64,000 nt of DNA from Enoplolaimus lenunculus (lineage: Eukaryota; Nematoda; Enoplea; Enoplida; Thoracostomopsidae), in contig JASANG010002381.1 in assembly GCA_030248215.1 (NCBI GenBank), positions 1 to 64,000 on the forward strand. Direction: 5' to 3'. The notes below the pieces were generated by a model. It did no database searches. It was given only the letters and a program-made list of their open reading frames with translations, and was not told the origin of the DNA. The first letter of the stretch is position 1. Every line of letters starts with the position of its first letter. Below, piece after piece: positions 12,101-27,100 of this stretch. A program made the translations under genes and the position numbers.

Positions 12101-15100
12101 GATGCAAACATCCAACTGCGGATCCAGAAATTTCTGACAGATTTGCAGGCTGGCGAATGTTAAGTAACGCAATTTTTCAGCAAAAAATTTCTCTGACAGG
12201 GAAAATTTGTAACGTAGGTGACCTTACCATTTTATCACAGAAAAATTTCTGACGGTTGGGCGTACGTCCCATACGCTTTCCTCTGAATCTGCTATTACAA
12301 AACATATTTGTTTACATCAAAAATCACAAAGTTTGACTTAAATTTTCAATTATACGTCGACTAGCAAAAATTCAATTGTTCAGCCTCAAAAATTTCCACT
12401 GATAAAAGTATGCTAAACCCATATGGATGCAATGCCAACTCCCGCAAGTCCCTGCGGTCCGGTTGCACCGCATTTATATTCTAGATTCTAAACCATTTTT
12501 AAATCACAAATATTTGAACAATTACAACATTAATTACCTGACTAAATTACAAAAATGGCACCATCAACCGCAAAATATACAACTAAACTCTCTTACCGAT
12601 CCAATGCCAGGTCCAGGAGGCCCGACTGGTCCTGTCGCTCCGGGCGCACCAGGATCACCTTGAGGTCCACGTGAACCTGGAGGTCCAGGGTCGCACATGC
12701 ACTAAAATTATATCAAATTTAATGCCATCAAGCCTAGTACACGTTGCTGAGTGTTATGGTGGTGGTGTGAGGTACAAGCTTGCAGAACTTGACACCTGGA
12801 TATATAAAATATACAATATATAATATATAAATTTGATAAAAAATATAAAACGCCATCAAAGCTGACTGCCTGTAGCAAAGTGTAGGTGGTGTCTTCAGGT
12901 TTAGGCTAGAAGGGCTTGACATCCTATTAGTCTGTATGGTTAGAAAATTTTCTCAATCAACTACAAAAAATGTGGTAAAAAATGTCAAAAACTGAAAAGT
13001 TCAAAAATTAATATTTATTAATTTAGTGATAAATCGCACTATCATTCGGAACGATTCGTATCGCATTCTCGAAAATTGTGGCTTAAGATTAATAGTTTTG
13101 GCTATACTATACAAGCTTTGTTATCCAACAGTTATATTTTATCATGGGTTTATGCTGAAAATGAACCTTTAGAAACAATCGGTACCATTGGTTTGATTTC
13201 ATAGCAAAAATAAATTTCTTATTGGTCAGAGAGTTTCAGTAGAGTTCTTGAACAGTTTTTTCAAATGTATAGCATCGCCGGGTCTTTTCGTTATCCCAAC
13301 CCCCTGCCGGCGTTTGCTCAAATATGGTTGGATTTTGAAAAGTTTTGCATATTTGGGTTTCCCATGGCCTCCCCTAATCATTTCATGCCCAAGTTTGAAA
13401 TTTTTAAAAAAATTGGATTTTTAAGGTACCGAAGTCCTCCCCTTGAACTCAAAAAACATATCAGCAAGTTAGCCGAATTATATACCATTCGACGCAGTAC
13501 GCTATGCTGAGTCTAATGGTATATAATTTGTCTAACTTGTTGATATTTTTTTAATCCAAACTGGAGGACTGCTAAGCTACGGCGAATGGTGTTAAATTTC
13601 CCACAATCAATCATCTGGCGAACGAGTTAAACTCAAATCACTGATTTGGCGCAGTCCCAAAACGTTGGAAGCCCGCCAAATCTGTTATTTTACCATAACT
13701 CGTTAGTCAGATGTTGGATTTTGAAAAAATTAGCATAATTCGACCCAGCAATTTGTTAAACTTTTCGATAAATTTTTTTTGTGGATCAAAAGGAGAACTT
13801 AGGGACCTTAAAAAATTGACTTTATCAAAAATTCAAATTTGGGCGTGGAATAATCAAGGGACCTCATGACAACCTTAAATAAGCAAACATTTCCACAATC
13901 CTACCATTTTTGGGCAAACGCAGGCTGGGGCACTAACCGAAAACACCCGCGACGCCTATCATTTGCTTGCGATAGGTCTAGCAACTTTTTCAATCAGTAA
14001 AAAGCGAGCTCCGAAAATCAGCACATTTTTCAAATTTGATTTGCCCTACTTCTATAACCATTTCGAAATGTGTCACTGCAGATGTTCGCTAGTTCGAAAA
14101 TCTATCTCTAACTGATGATAGGTGCTATACGCATTTATATGAATATCGGCTCTTACCTCAGCTAGTTCTCCTTTGTCTCCTTTTTCGCCTTTGGCACCTG
14201 CGCTCGCGACACCGTGAATCGTTGGGTTATATGATTGACCAGGCGCACCGGGCTCGCCTTTTTGACCAATTCCTGATTCACCCTGAATAATCAAATATAA
14301 CGCTAAAACATTGTGCAGTTAAAATCAGTAATAGTTGCAGGACGGCTTTGCAGTTTAAACGAGATATGATCGCACTATACTGCAAAACAAAACAAGGCGA
14401 CTGCGTGCACAAGCGCATCGGCGTCTTACCATTGAAATGAATGAATATATCTTGCAGTTGCAATTTCTAACAATACTGGCGTTAAGTTGTCAAGTAATTA
14501 AAAGCCCAATCAAAATTGATTATATAGTAAAGTATACATGTTACATTAAATTGCTAATCTTAGTTCTTACCTTAATGCCTTCAGGTCCCCGATCGCCTTT
14601 AGCGCCTTTTTCACCTTTTATTCCTAAAATAATCATAAATAGAATATTACCACGCAACGATTTTTTACTCGTTGACATTACTTATTTTATTTTCTCAATT
14701 TTTCAATTTCACCAGTATAAAATGGTAAAATAATTCACAAAAATAGAGAAACTCGAAACATAAAAGATTAAAACTAGAAATTTTCATTTTACAGATGTAG
14801 GTAAAGTTCAAATCGTTTTAAACTGGTACCATTCCTCCGACCAATACGTGAGCCAATAAAAACTGGTTAAATTTAACACTGTTGAACTGTGTCGTTTCGC
14901 ACAGATCAGATCTAGCTTAAAAGCTAGAATTTCAAAATTTAGGCCAACGTTACTCAGAGGGACGCAACCGTAGTATAAGACTATTCCTAAGCTAAGCCTA
15001 TATATAAGCCAAAGTAGCCCTTAGCCTAAGCAAAAAGTAAGCCTAAAGCTTTAGTTTACTCTATTGGAATCCGGCGGAAAAACGGCACGTTCCTCAAAGT

Positions 15101-18100
15101 ATTAGCATGATCGAACAGTTTACATAAACATTCAAGTGTACACAGTGCTATGCTTCAACTTTCATGCTTGCGTGCATTTCTAAAACTTTTTGCTTTTCAC
15201 ACACGTTTAAAATTTCTACGGACGCTATTCATGGAATATTGCAAAATTTTTTCAAGAAGTACAACTTGTCGGCCCATGTATAGAACAGGGCCGGAACAGG
15301 AGTATAAGCATATTCCTAAGCCAAAGCCAATGCCTAAGCCTAAGCCTAAGCGTATGGATGAGCCTATTTCTAAGCCTAAGCCTAAGCGTACGGATGTGCC
15401 TATTCCTAAGCCTAAGCCTAAGCGTATGGATGAGCCTATTCTTAAGCCTAAGCCTAAGCCTAAGCAAAAAATAGTCTAAAGCTTAAACTGACTCTATTAT
15501 AGCCCCTCCGGAAAACGATCCGGCCCAGTTCTATAAATGGGCCAAATTGTCTATGGGTCAACAAAACCTACTACACCTGGAACCCCATAAGAAATGAAAT
15601 ACAATCAAGCAAATAAGAGATATATATAGTGCTATTTTCTTGCAATAGCTGAACAGTCAAAATACTGAAGCATTAACATTTGATTGCAGTATGTGATCGT
15701 GATGCAGTTTGCAAGCGATGAGCAAAGGGATCGGCAATGATGTTCACTACTTTATTGCCTTCCAGGCGATGCCGGGTGATACGAGTAGCCGTATGCCGCC
15801 AGCTTCTGAGCCAGACGCAAAATAATTTTACGCCGAATTCGTTTTCTTTATTTTGTGGCGTTCAAAAACTGGACCAATGTAAAGAACAGGGGCGGAACAG
15901 TTTATAAGCATATTTCTACACCTAAACCTAAGCCTAAGCCTAAGCGTACGAATGAGCATATTCCTAAGCCTAAGCCAAGCAAAAAATTAGTCTAAAGCTT
16001 AAGCTTAATAGACCCACAGAAAAACGTTCCGCCCATGATTTTTACATTGGCCGAAGTTTGAAAGCCGTCCGGCACCAATCTCGTTTTTAGCTACGCTTAT
16101 TCAAGTTGGGTTGGTATTTTTACTGATTGTTTCAGCTCTAAGCGAAAGCTTGTTTAACCTAAAATCTTTAAAAATTATACGCCAAGGGTCAGCTTTAGGT
16201 TCTACTCTTTTGTCCGGAACACTACAAATTTGATTGACCGGTTATAACTCACCCAGCGCAGGAAACTCTGGAGGTGGCGGTGTAATGAAAGGCGGAGGGG
16301 TGGTTGGCATCATTTCACGATCTGTAAATATATCGAAGCCAAATGCTACACGATAAAAGCAATAGAAAATTACATAGCTACAATAGGTGTGGAAAAATTT
16401 ATACAAAAGCTATTTTAGCGTGCAAGAAGTAGGAAAAACACTCTAGAAAATCTTCACACGTGCAATTTTTTGCAACTGATTCATTGTTCTGTTTCAAATT
16501 TCAGACAAAAAGCCGCGCCTACTGAAGTGACCCGAATAAAAGAGGGGTGACTAATATTTATTTAGCCTCTCCAGAGGGTACTACCTTGCTATTCGGTTAC
16601 CAACTGTTTTGTTTTCAACCAACCCTCGTGGTATTTGAATCCTCATTTTGAAAAATATCTGTAATGAAATTTCGTTCAACTTCACTATTATAGACTATAG
16701 GAGTGTTTACACTACCTACGGGCTCTAGTTACGGAAGCAGTCCCATATTATTGATTCCAACTAAAAATAGGTACACCGACTCTTATTACCCATCACCCCT
16801 TATTCGGGTCACTACAGTAGTATGTAGTGCTACTGGCCGAACTTAAACCAGGTCTTTTCCGTTATAATTTCCCCCAGCCCGCGTTTGCTGAAAAATGGTT
16901 GGATTTTGGAAATTTTTTAGCATATTTGAGCTTCTCATTTGATCTCCTGATCATTCCACATCCAAATTGAATTTTTAGAATAATTCGTTTTTGAAGGTCC
17001 TGGGTCTACCTTGCGACCCAAAAAAAAATTGTCAAAAAGTTAGACACATTATAATGTGTCATTCGAAGCAGCTTGAGAAGCTGAGTTGAATGGTGTTACA
17101 TTTTCCACACCGAAACTTGCGTCGAATGATATACAATGTGTCTAACTTTTTGACAAAAATTTTTTCGTTTCCCGAGGAGGGACCTTGGGACCTTAATAAA
17201 TTGAAACTTTCAAAAATTCCAAGTTGGGCGTGGAATGATCAGGGGAGGTTATTAGAAACTTAAATATTCAAACAATTGTCAAAAATCTAATTATTTTTAG
17301 GAAACGCGGGCTGGGGGCAAAACGGTACAGGTCCCTTAAACCAACCTGTATCAAAACGTAGGTCCGGTTTTGGGAACATATTTCCACAGAGCATTCTCGT
17401 TCTCTTACCATTCCTCAGATCCCCAGCCAGCTAAACATGCTAGGGAGGGTGTTCAAAAATTTCGGAATAAGCATGCAGTGGTTTTCCAAGAGTTTCGAGG
17501 TCGAAACTTTTCTACGCTTTGATGGGAGGGGGTGGCCCAAAATTACCCAGGGTTCCTTTTGTCTCTGTAGCAACGAGACCGCTATCTCCGAACCGAACAT
17601 TGAGTTGCTATGACAGAGAATTTGGTATTTAGAAACACGATAACATAGGTTCGGCAACCATTAGCAAAAACTACCAAAAACAAAACATTACAAGAATGCA
17701 CCAGGAGTAAAATGTATCCGTTTGGCTACGTTTTAACTTATTACCGCCAGCGGGAGATGCAAAACTTTCTGACGTGGGGGGGGGCGGCTGGCAAAAGTTA
17801 TGAAACGCAATTTTTACTGCATTCAATAAATGTGCCAATTTTCTGCTGAGGGCCAATGGTAACGCAGAAAAGACTTTACCATTTTATCACAAAAAGTTTC
17901 CTAACAACGAGGTGTACGTCCAACTCTGGATCCGCTAGTGATTACCGGTAAACGGATGAAAATAGTTTCAAAAATGAATTTCTAGTTCAAAATATACTTT
18001 TTGGATTTTTATTTTCAAAATCTTTGATTTTTTCACTGTTTACTTCATAAAATAAGCATAAAAATTAAATTAATTCAAAGTTACGTAGTGTTGCCTTCCA

Positions 18101-21100
18101 ACTTTATTAGTATAAGTCCAGAAGACTTTGTATAACAAATATTACAGATTAAATGTCGAAAAATAAATTGTTTGCGAAACCAATAACGACTGTTAAGATT
18201 ACTACTTTCATAAGCAGGCTTGATGACATCACAGTCGGCTAACGGAAGAAATCAACTACAAATGATTCACTGATACTAAAGCGAGGAAAATGCAAGACAA
18301 ATGTAATAACATCAACAATGTACCGCTATAAGATGCAGCTTACCATTAGCAGACCCTGGCATGAGGCCTTCCTAGAATACAAAATAAAATTAGCTAAAGT
18401 AACATGTGTGTAAAATATTGCGTGTGCAATAACTAAGCGATTAGAGATCGAAGCATATCTAAGAAAAAGAGGTAAAAATTCCTATGCAATATCCTGGATG
18501 AGCCGTTTGCAGTAATTTTGTCAACGGTGCCACAAAATCGATTATAAACCAGGGCTATCACGAACTCGTTTTCAGAATGAACTTTTATAGCCCTGGCTAT
18601 ATATGAGAAATCTTATAGACCAGGGCAACCACGAGTACGCAGAGGCGTATCCAGAAATTGCTGGCGTCGACAGACGGGTTGGCAAATGTTACGAAACACA
18701 ATTTGTACTAAAATGCTATATACGCCGTTGGTAGGAACCTTATCATTTTATCACAAAAAATTTCTGACAAAAAATATTGTATATTTTGCAAAAATTTTCG
18801 GAAAGGAAAAATTGTGTTTTTTTGGAAAAAAATTTCAAAGGGGAAGCATTAGCCTATACAGATAAATTTAAACGCAAGTGAAAATTTCGGAAAAACGAGT
18901 CGCTCATCAAATTATATCAGCCTATCATTAATTTCATTAGGAGTACCTTACAACCATCAGCCAAATGCTCATATACAATGTGGATCCGGGAATATGATTG
19001 CGGGCAAGAGGCAAAATTTGACTACAGCATTTAACTACTTTTTTTATCCCAACATTAGGTATCAAAATCAAGCTAATTTATAAATTATTACTACTACTTG
19101 CGAATCAAAGGTACAACCCAGGCCTATGCCTCGCAACATGGATCAAAACCAAAAATTCAGCATTCAGGATTGGCACTAAAACTGCGTTTGGCTTCTCGAT
19201 CGCTTTGTTCGCGAGTTTTTTTCACTATTATAATATCGTGTGGTTATCTTTTAAAAACCATTCTAGATCCACTACTGATTATTTTAAGCACTGTACATCT
19301 GCTTACCTTATTGAACCCTCCAGGACCCATTCCTTCGTCGCCGCTTCCTGCATCTTCATACTGAAATACAAAAACCACATTGATGATATATTTATTTTGG
19401 AATCTATTCTAGAATGTTCGCAACGTCATCGGTAAATAAGTGTACCCCGTAATATGCCAAAGTTCAAAAATGTAAGACTTCAAACCTAAACCCACTCCAT
19501 TTTAGACCCGCAGGCGCTAAAACGGAATACCTCTAAGGGTAATATAAACCAAAATTTAGCATCGAAATTTAAACTTCTAAGTAGAAGTATTAGTATATAA
19601 ATTATGTTTGTTTGCACTATAGCCAAGAAATGTAGCTAGCTCACCTTTTTTCCTGGCGGGCTGGAAAATTTTTTACGAGCGGCATACAAGGGTTTGCGAC
19701 ACAAGGAGCACAACGGCTTAAAGTTAGGCTTCAACCAGGTTTTATGTCTTTGTTTTGTTTTTCACTAAACATTCGGCCAATGTAAAGAACAGGAGCGAAA
19801 CAGTATTATAAACATAGATCTGTACATGGGCCAAACATTCTATGCTATGAGAATATCCCACACTCAAATTGCTTCAACTGGATACTCGATAGTTCGAAAA
19901 AGTTTACGACTGAATTCAGTAGAATTTGAAAATGCACATTTTGTAATCTAACGCCAGCTTTTCAGGATGAATGCGAACCCGCAGGTTTTGACGGCTATAA
20001 CCGCAGCCACTATTGGTTAGGTTGTTGCAGCCGTTGTGATCTAAGCTATTAAATGCTATCAAAAACGTATGCGCATTGCAAACGGAAATCCATTATGGCA
20101 TCCATAACAAATATACATGCAATGTTACTACAAAAAATGCTATCAGTTAATTAAATTTTAATGAAAAACTATTTCATGACAGCTAAATTTTATGCAGTAC
20201 AAAATATTTCTATTGAAATCATGTTTGCCGCGGGCTGTGTGCGGGCTGTACCGGACGTGCCGGTTGCGTAAGGCGCCCAGGACGATGTCATTCCGGCCGG
20301 CCGGTGGTCGTCTTCAGCTCTGGTTTACAGATTTTCTATACTAAATATACATTGCCACTCGACAACTAGGCAGTGCCGGAGCAGATTGGAATGACGGCTC
20401 CCTAAAATAAAATATAGGGGGGCCAGCGTAGATGCGGATACAGAATTTATCGATGTTTGATCTAAGGTTGCCCGAGCTCACGTTCGTGTTTGATAGCTGT
20501 ACGTACCCGCTTCCATAAACAGTTTCACACAAAAGTTGTAAAATGATGGATCTAGAAAGTGAAGCCATCTTTAAAAAGGAGCAAACTTCGCGCACAACGC
20601 GAAATTTTTTTGACATTTTCTTTTAAAGTAGCTAATACCAGCTTATCTTTTAGGTAAAATCTTTTACAATCTTCATTGCTCCAACCAGGTGAGGTAGCAT
20701 GCGGCGAAACTCGCTCAAAAACTTGTTTTATTACCTTCTTTAGCAGCCTTGTGGTTGTTCTAAGGCCTATATAGCGTCTAAAGCCATTTGAAAAATCGCA
20801 GAAAGGTTGGATCGTGTCACACTGACGAGCGAAGCGAGACAGAAGCCAGACGTATTTCAATATTTCGGTGGTTTTTGTTTCATCCGGTTAGGGTGGAGGC
20901 TCTTTTAGGGGGCCTCTCAAATGGGGGTCTGGGGGGGGGGGTGTCTGCTCCGGTCCTGCAGATAGGCAGTATAAGAAAAGCGCACAAAACCCAAAATCTA
21001 CAAAAAATACATGAAGATACAGAATAAACAACGATGAAGCAGATTTAATTTTGGAACCTTGCCAGATTTCTGTATTAATTGGCTGATATTCAATAATGCA

Positions 21101-24100
21101 TAGCAGCAATTTAAGCTTTCTCGATTATTACAGACTAAAATTCCGATACATACAGCGGGTCCATGTTACTTTAAGGGGCGTCCAAGGTTCGGGTAGTTCT
21201 ATAAAATAGTAGGTTCAGATTCTAGATTACACTTTTTTGCTCAGGCTTTAGGCTTAGGCTTAGCCTTAGGAACACATTTTGCAACGCTTAGGCTTAGGTT
21301 TAGGCTTAGGAATACGCTTAGTCTACTGTTACGCCCCTTAAAGTAACATTGACCCATACAGATATATTCGACGTGCAGTCTACAAAAAACAACATTAAAA
21401 TTTCATGCTAGGAATTTTTTGTTTTGATTAAATTATGCATTGCGATATCGCAATTCGTCGCCAGACAACTCGTCACCTGATCAACTTGTAATCCGAAATG
21501 TCATCGACTTAGCTATTCGTCGCATATTATTAGGATTAGGCTTATGATTACGCGTAGGATTATGCTTAGATTTATTCATACGTTTTACGACATTGTTGGG
21601 AGACAAGTTGTCCCGGCAACGAAGTGTGGTAGTTTCATGCGCGTTGCAAATCATTGCAAAGTTTTTTAGCCTAAAATGTAAACCTAAAATCACCCAAACT
21701 ACAGAAGAGTCTATTCAACAAACAGTCAACACTCGGACATGACATAAAGCGGCAAACGACAAAGACAAAGAGTTACACCAAACGTCGTACACTTACACGG
21801 GACACAGGTCCCTGGGTGCCACTCCAAAAATTTAATGGCTTATGCCGCATTAAACGTTGTCGCCACTGTAAAATCATTAAAAATCTACATAAAGTGTTTG
21901 TTAGTTGATTGTTGACAACATTTCGCATATAATTAAGAAACGTGAGTAAGTTTGCTTGTGTTAAGCTCGGAATATATTGAGCGTAAAAACTGCTACCCAT
22001 CTCGCTGTGAGTAGTGTCCCTTTGGCTATTGTACACTGCGAAAAAATGGTGGGTCAAGTTGTCTGTCTCCGAAAAAGACTCTAAGGGACCATACAAGCTG
22101 AGTCAAATTCCAGTCCGCCAAAGTCAAACGTTCGATTTAGGGAGTCGAATTTGACGCTGGCAGAGTCGAATTTGACTCAGTTTCTGCATTCCCTTAGAGC
22201 CTATTTCGGAGGAAGTCAATTTGACTCACCATTTTTTGCAGTGTACACTTTACCTTCACATTTAAGGTTTAGGCTTAGGCTTAGTATCAGGCCAAGGCTT
22301 GGGCGTAGGTAATTGCTTAGGCAAAGGTCTTGGCTTGGGTTTATTGTCACTTTGCCTCTTGTACACTTTCGCCCGAATATTTAAGGTTTAAACTTTTTAG
22401 ACTTATCCTCTGATTTAGACTTAGGTAAAGGATTAAGTAAAGGCTCAGGTTAAGAGACGCCTATTCCGAAACTTAAACCTAAACCTTTTCCTAAACCTTT
22501 ATATACCTAAAACTAAGTTTGTGGGTGGAATTGTACAAGAGCTTTCTGTCTATAGATGCCATGCCACGGGCGAGTTACTGATAATTGTAGGCGGAATTTA
22601 GTTTTATACTCGGATATTTCCCGTGTCAATTGTGTAAATTTTGCATAAAATATTTTTATAAATTATCAGATAGGCCTGATTCTAGAAGAAAATATTCGAT
22701 ATTTCAATATTTGAACCAGTTAAGTAAATTTTTCCTGCTACCAGCGGACGGGACAAATATGATAATATGCATTATTAGGCAAATGGCACAATTAGGATAG
22801 GATAGTTATCACGATTAGGACTTTTTCTTACCCATCAATTTGGGTCAAAAATGCTATTACTGTCAGTTGTTTTGAGTTTGACAGTAAATTTGCAATTTTT
22901 GGACTCTACGGTCATTGGTATCATGTCATTTACTCAGGCCCATGTATCGAACAGGTCTCGAAAACTGTTGAATTAAAGCCAAAGCCTACGCCCTAAGCGC
23001 AATTTTGAATTTACTACTAAGTCTTGTTAAGCACAAGTGAAACAAAGGTTTAAGGCCTATAAATTTGTTCGGAACCTGATATATAGGATTAAATTTAAAT
23101 TTTTGTTTAGGCTTAGGCTTAAGCTTTGGTTCACGAGTGTTCGACACCAGTTCGACGCATGGGCCAGAGCAAATGACACGGTATGGGTCAAAGGCAAGAA
23201 AAATATTGCAAATTTGAAATCAAACGAAAATACAACTGCGCGTAATCTCATTTTTATATACTGACAGATAAAAAATGTGCTAACCGTGAGAACTATTTGA
23301 TTTTAATCGTCATTTGACATATAAAAATTGAGTTAAATACAAACATTAATATATTAATTGCACAAAAACACAGCAATATTAACCAATCAAATTTACCGCT
23401 GACTCGTCACATTGCATTTCAGCTTCGTGTGGATCTGCAAATATTCTCAGTTCTTGAATTGAACCCTGAAACGTAGATAATAACAAAAACCAAATAAAAA
23501 AATGTGTTAAATACAACACAATGCAATTTTACTTACAAACATAAAATCTTTCGATTCGTAGAGGTTGAGTTGAGCTAACGCTGAATGCTGGCGTTGGAAC
23601 ATCATAAACAATGGTAATAATTTGATAGTTAAGGCGTATGATAATAGAATCATTTCACAATATTAGGCACACACTGCAAAAAATGGTGAATCAAATTGAC
23701 TCCCTTCGAAATAGACTCTAACTGAGTCAAATTACGACTCCGCAAGAGTCAAACGTGCGACTATAGCGTGTTGAATTTGACTCTGGCGGAGTCGAAATTG
23801 CCGCAGTTTGTGTAGTCCCGTAGAGCCTATTTCGGAGAGAGTCAATTTGACTCACCATTTTTTGCAGTGTAGGTTTAGTAGTAAAATTTGTTGAGCAATC
23901 TTTATAATTAAAGCTGAAAGTCTCAAACTGTAAACTATTTTGCATTTTTTAACCATTGACCAGTGCTTAACTATTTTAAATTTGAAATTCAGAACTCAAG
24001 CTGGCTCGTATCCAGCTCAGCATGCCCAAAGTAAACGAACCCAATAGTGGATGCCCGTCCAAAATTTTTTATGTTAAACGTCTCTGTCTACCTTACAGTT

Positions 24101-27100
24101 TTTCCCTCTCAGAAAATTTACACATATATAGCATACTGTAAAAATTGCGTTTCGTAGCTTTTGCCAGCTCGCTTTTATCCCGTCAGAAATTTCTAAATTC
24201 GCCGCTGACCAACGTCAAGTGATTGTAATTGTGTGTCAAAGTTTTAGCTGTGAACGCGGTATAAAACCGAGATGGGGACACAATTTTGTGTTAGCGAATA
24301 AAATAAGCTAAGAATGAATTACAGACTAATATTCGTTGTAAAAGTTTGGTCAACTTAGGTTGGTATATAATGTGTATAAACTTTTGTGAGAAATGAAATT
24401 TGTTAAAATTTGATATCTATCTACTACCTAGCTTTGAAACTGGCATTGACTCGGCTGCTGCCTCCGGCTTGGCCGAAAAATCGACACTCGATTCCTGTAG
24501 ATTATTTGCCCGAGGTCCCGGCAATTTCGGTAATTTGTCGTACTTTAGGTAGGTGATGTTTTATTTTTACAACCTAACGGGCGCCAGCGCCTGCATGCCC
24601 TGGTAAAACCAGCCCACCCAACAAGTTAAAAACCCGTTCGACTCCAGCGCTATTTATATTGAAACTATGAGTATTGACGCTTAAACTCACGTAGAACCTT
24701 AAATTTGCGCTTAGCGTTTAGCGTCTTGTTCTCAAAGAAAACAATTTTGAAATTTTTTTAAATCATTTCAACTCAAATTCTCAAAGAAAACAGTTTTAAG
24801 TTTTTTTAAAATCATTTGACCTCAAATTTTCTAACGGAGGGTCCCAAAATTTTACAGTAGGCCTACGCTTGGCTACTGGCCCGCGATACTTTACAAATAA
24901 GGCCCATATCGGGTCATGTTAAAAAAGTCTCTGATAACCTGGCCACAGCAATGGGACTTGGTTTGAAAACAGTCAAAAACAAACATTCTTCCTGAATGTA
25001 AACGGAATAATTTCGCTATATATTTCTACCGCAGATCGCCCCACTTTTCGAAAAAACAGGTGCTAAAGTTAGCAAATCTTGCTCAAATGTAACTTTGCAA
25101 GCTTGTCAAATAGTTCTAAAACAATGTTAACAATAGTGGTTTGTACTAAAGTGTGAAGATTTATGTACACATGAGTAAACTTCTAAAAATAGGTTACAAC
25201 TTGTTTTCGATTCACATGCTCAATAAAGTAACATTAACGTCCCAGTGCAATTTTGCGTTACACCTACCGGACACTAGAGCCTAATTTTTGAGGACGTATT
25301 GTCAAATTTGTAGAGCATTTATCATCAGTTGGTGATACGTCGTGTAACTTTTGAACATGCGTGTGGTGACGTTAGAAATTCAGCACATTGTTCACGTTTG
25401 ATATGTCGTACTTTTGTACCAATTTTGAGGTCTGCAATTGCACATGTACGTCAGTTTGAAAACCTACCGCTATCTGGTGATGGGTGCTATACGCATTTGA
25501 CAATATGGGCCTAGGTTTGAAACAATAATTTGCTGGAAATTTTTTGATAAAACTTGCTTGAATTTCAGCTATAAAGTTAACCTACCAAACAGTGCAGTAG
25601 CCAGAGCCAAACGAACTATTACCCTTTCTGGCAACTTTGACAAGTTTATTCCTACTTAACAATTAATTGCTAGCTGAGAAGTGCAGTAGCCAGAGCCAAA
25701 CCAACTATTACCCTTTCTGGCAACTTTGACAAGTTTATACCTACTTAACAATTAATTGCTAGCTGAGACAAATAGGTTTAAAAATAAAACTAAATCGACT
25801 TAAATAAAGAAAGTGTTCCTGCTCGAACAAGGGCCCATATTCTCAAATGCGTATAGCACCTATCACCAACTGATGATAGACGCTACGTTCATTTGAGAAT
25901 ACGGCCTTGAATTACAGGCTACTCCCATGCTACTAAAACAGATTTGTTGTTGATAACTTAGCAAAAACTAAACTGTCAAAACAGCAAACGTGCGTTCAAG
26001 ACGATACAAGCAGGTCGCTTTAGTGCTGCATGAACTCAAATTTGGAATGCACAAATATATGCAAGTGCAAACAAACTGCAATTTAGCGCTTTTAGCCGAT
26101 AAATGCTTATGCGCTGCTGTTGTGTGCGTCGCATGTCAAAAGACAGCTTCGTCATTTTGATGCAGGTGGTCAAATAAACTAATCAAGCGAACGCAGGCAA
26201 ACCTGGTTATCATACGCCGGTTCGTTTGGAAAAATGTTCCAAACACTAAATGTAAATCTAAGTCAGCACCAAAGCGCAAATCTGATCAAATCTGTGTCGT
26301 ACAATGGGTTTTCTAGGTAAACAACTAAAACGGCTGCAATAAACCACAAGTTAAAAACATTTGTGCCCCCCCATTCGTGCAATTTGTATCGAGTGAATTT
26401 TTTTGCAAAGTATGCTTTAAGAAATTTGTAAAATTTCGAACCACAAAAAAATATCATACTCTCTTACTGGAAAATTGTGAAACTTAAAAAATATACAGCA
26501 TTATTGATCAATAAACTAGCAATTCATATACAAAAACTATTGTTATGATAGAATGAGTTGAACGAATGCAAATTTTCAGTTTGAATTTGAACTTTTTCTA
26601 CTAACGCCCTTTGAACGGCAGTTATTATACTCTGTCAAATATCACAGCCTCGATTTCACATTGAAAATATTCAAATGAAGCACACATTTCAGTCAGTTCG
26701 TTTTAATAGACAGTTTTCAATATACTATTATTATTATTATTATTCAAAATTATGTAAAAGTTTTAACGAATTTTTACGTGGCTTTCTCTCACCGGTCAAA
26801 TAACTCTGAAAAACCCTCGATATAATAAAAGTTCAAAATTAATTTTTTGCAAAATTTGCTGCCTAAAATTTTGTTATAAAAATAGGAATACGTCAAAACT
26901 TTTTTCAACTTTGAAATATTTTAAAAATGACTAAAACGTGTTCATGCCGGGCCCGTAGGCAAACAAAGACCAGGATAGCTTTGGCCCTTCCCATAGAAAA
27001 TTTTCAAGCTTGCTAGTAAGTCATCGAAAACTCTTGTGTGCCCATGCTTAGAGTTTTTTTAGCTTCCCAAGCAAGGTGAACTGGCTACGGGCCTGATTCA

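Larger units (their letters stand above)
14624..16252. other. COL15A1/COL18A1-like: Intron 6
   Basis: 1.6 kb. Two family B elements (15271-15543 and 15871-16052) and degenerate CCTAAG words near 14985-15050; remainder unremarkable. Confidence 0.7.
16322..18343. other. COL15A1/COL18A1-like: Intron 5
   Basis: 2.0 kb. Family E element 16520-16819, family I foldback 16853-17330 and a degenerate H copy (about 17745-17938). Confidence 0.7.
19361..23396. other. COL15A1/COL18A1-like: Intron 3
   Basis: 4.0 kb. A minimal 58-bp B element (19775-19832), the GC-richer island 20220-20960, a B variant 21159-21354, a K copy (21443-21630), a family A MITE 22034-22243, and loose CCTAAG/TTAGGC words at 22260-22510 and 22980-23130. 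Confidence 0.7.

Noticed and set aside
15150-15479. Long open frames on both strands with Lys-Pro or Leu-Arg repeats
   Set aside because: They are translations of the CCTAAG repeat of a family B element.
20552-20860. 102-codon minus-strand ORF as a host gene
   Set aside because: No recognisable domain, overlaps another frame of similar length, lies inside intron 3 and carries a word repeated elsewhere.
22980-23264. ORFs rich in Phe/Leu/Arg near 23.1 kb
   Set aside because: Derived from scattered TTAGGC-type repeat words; no splice or start context.
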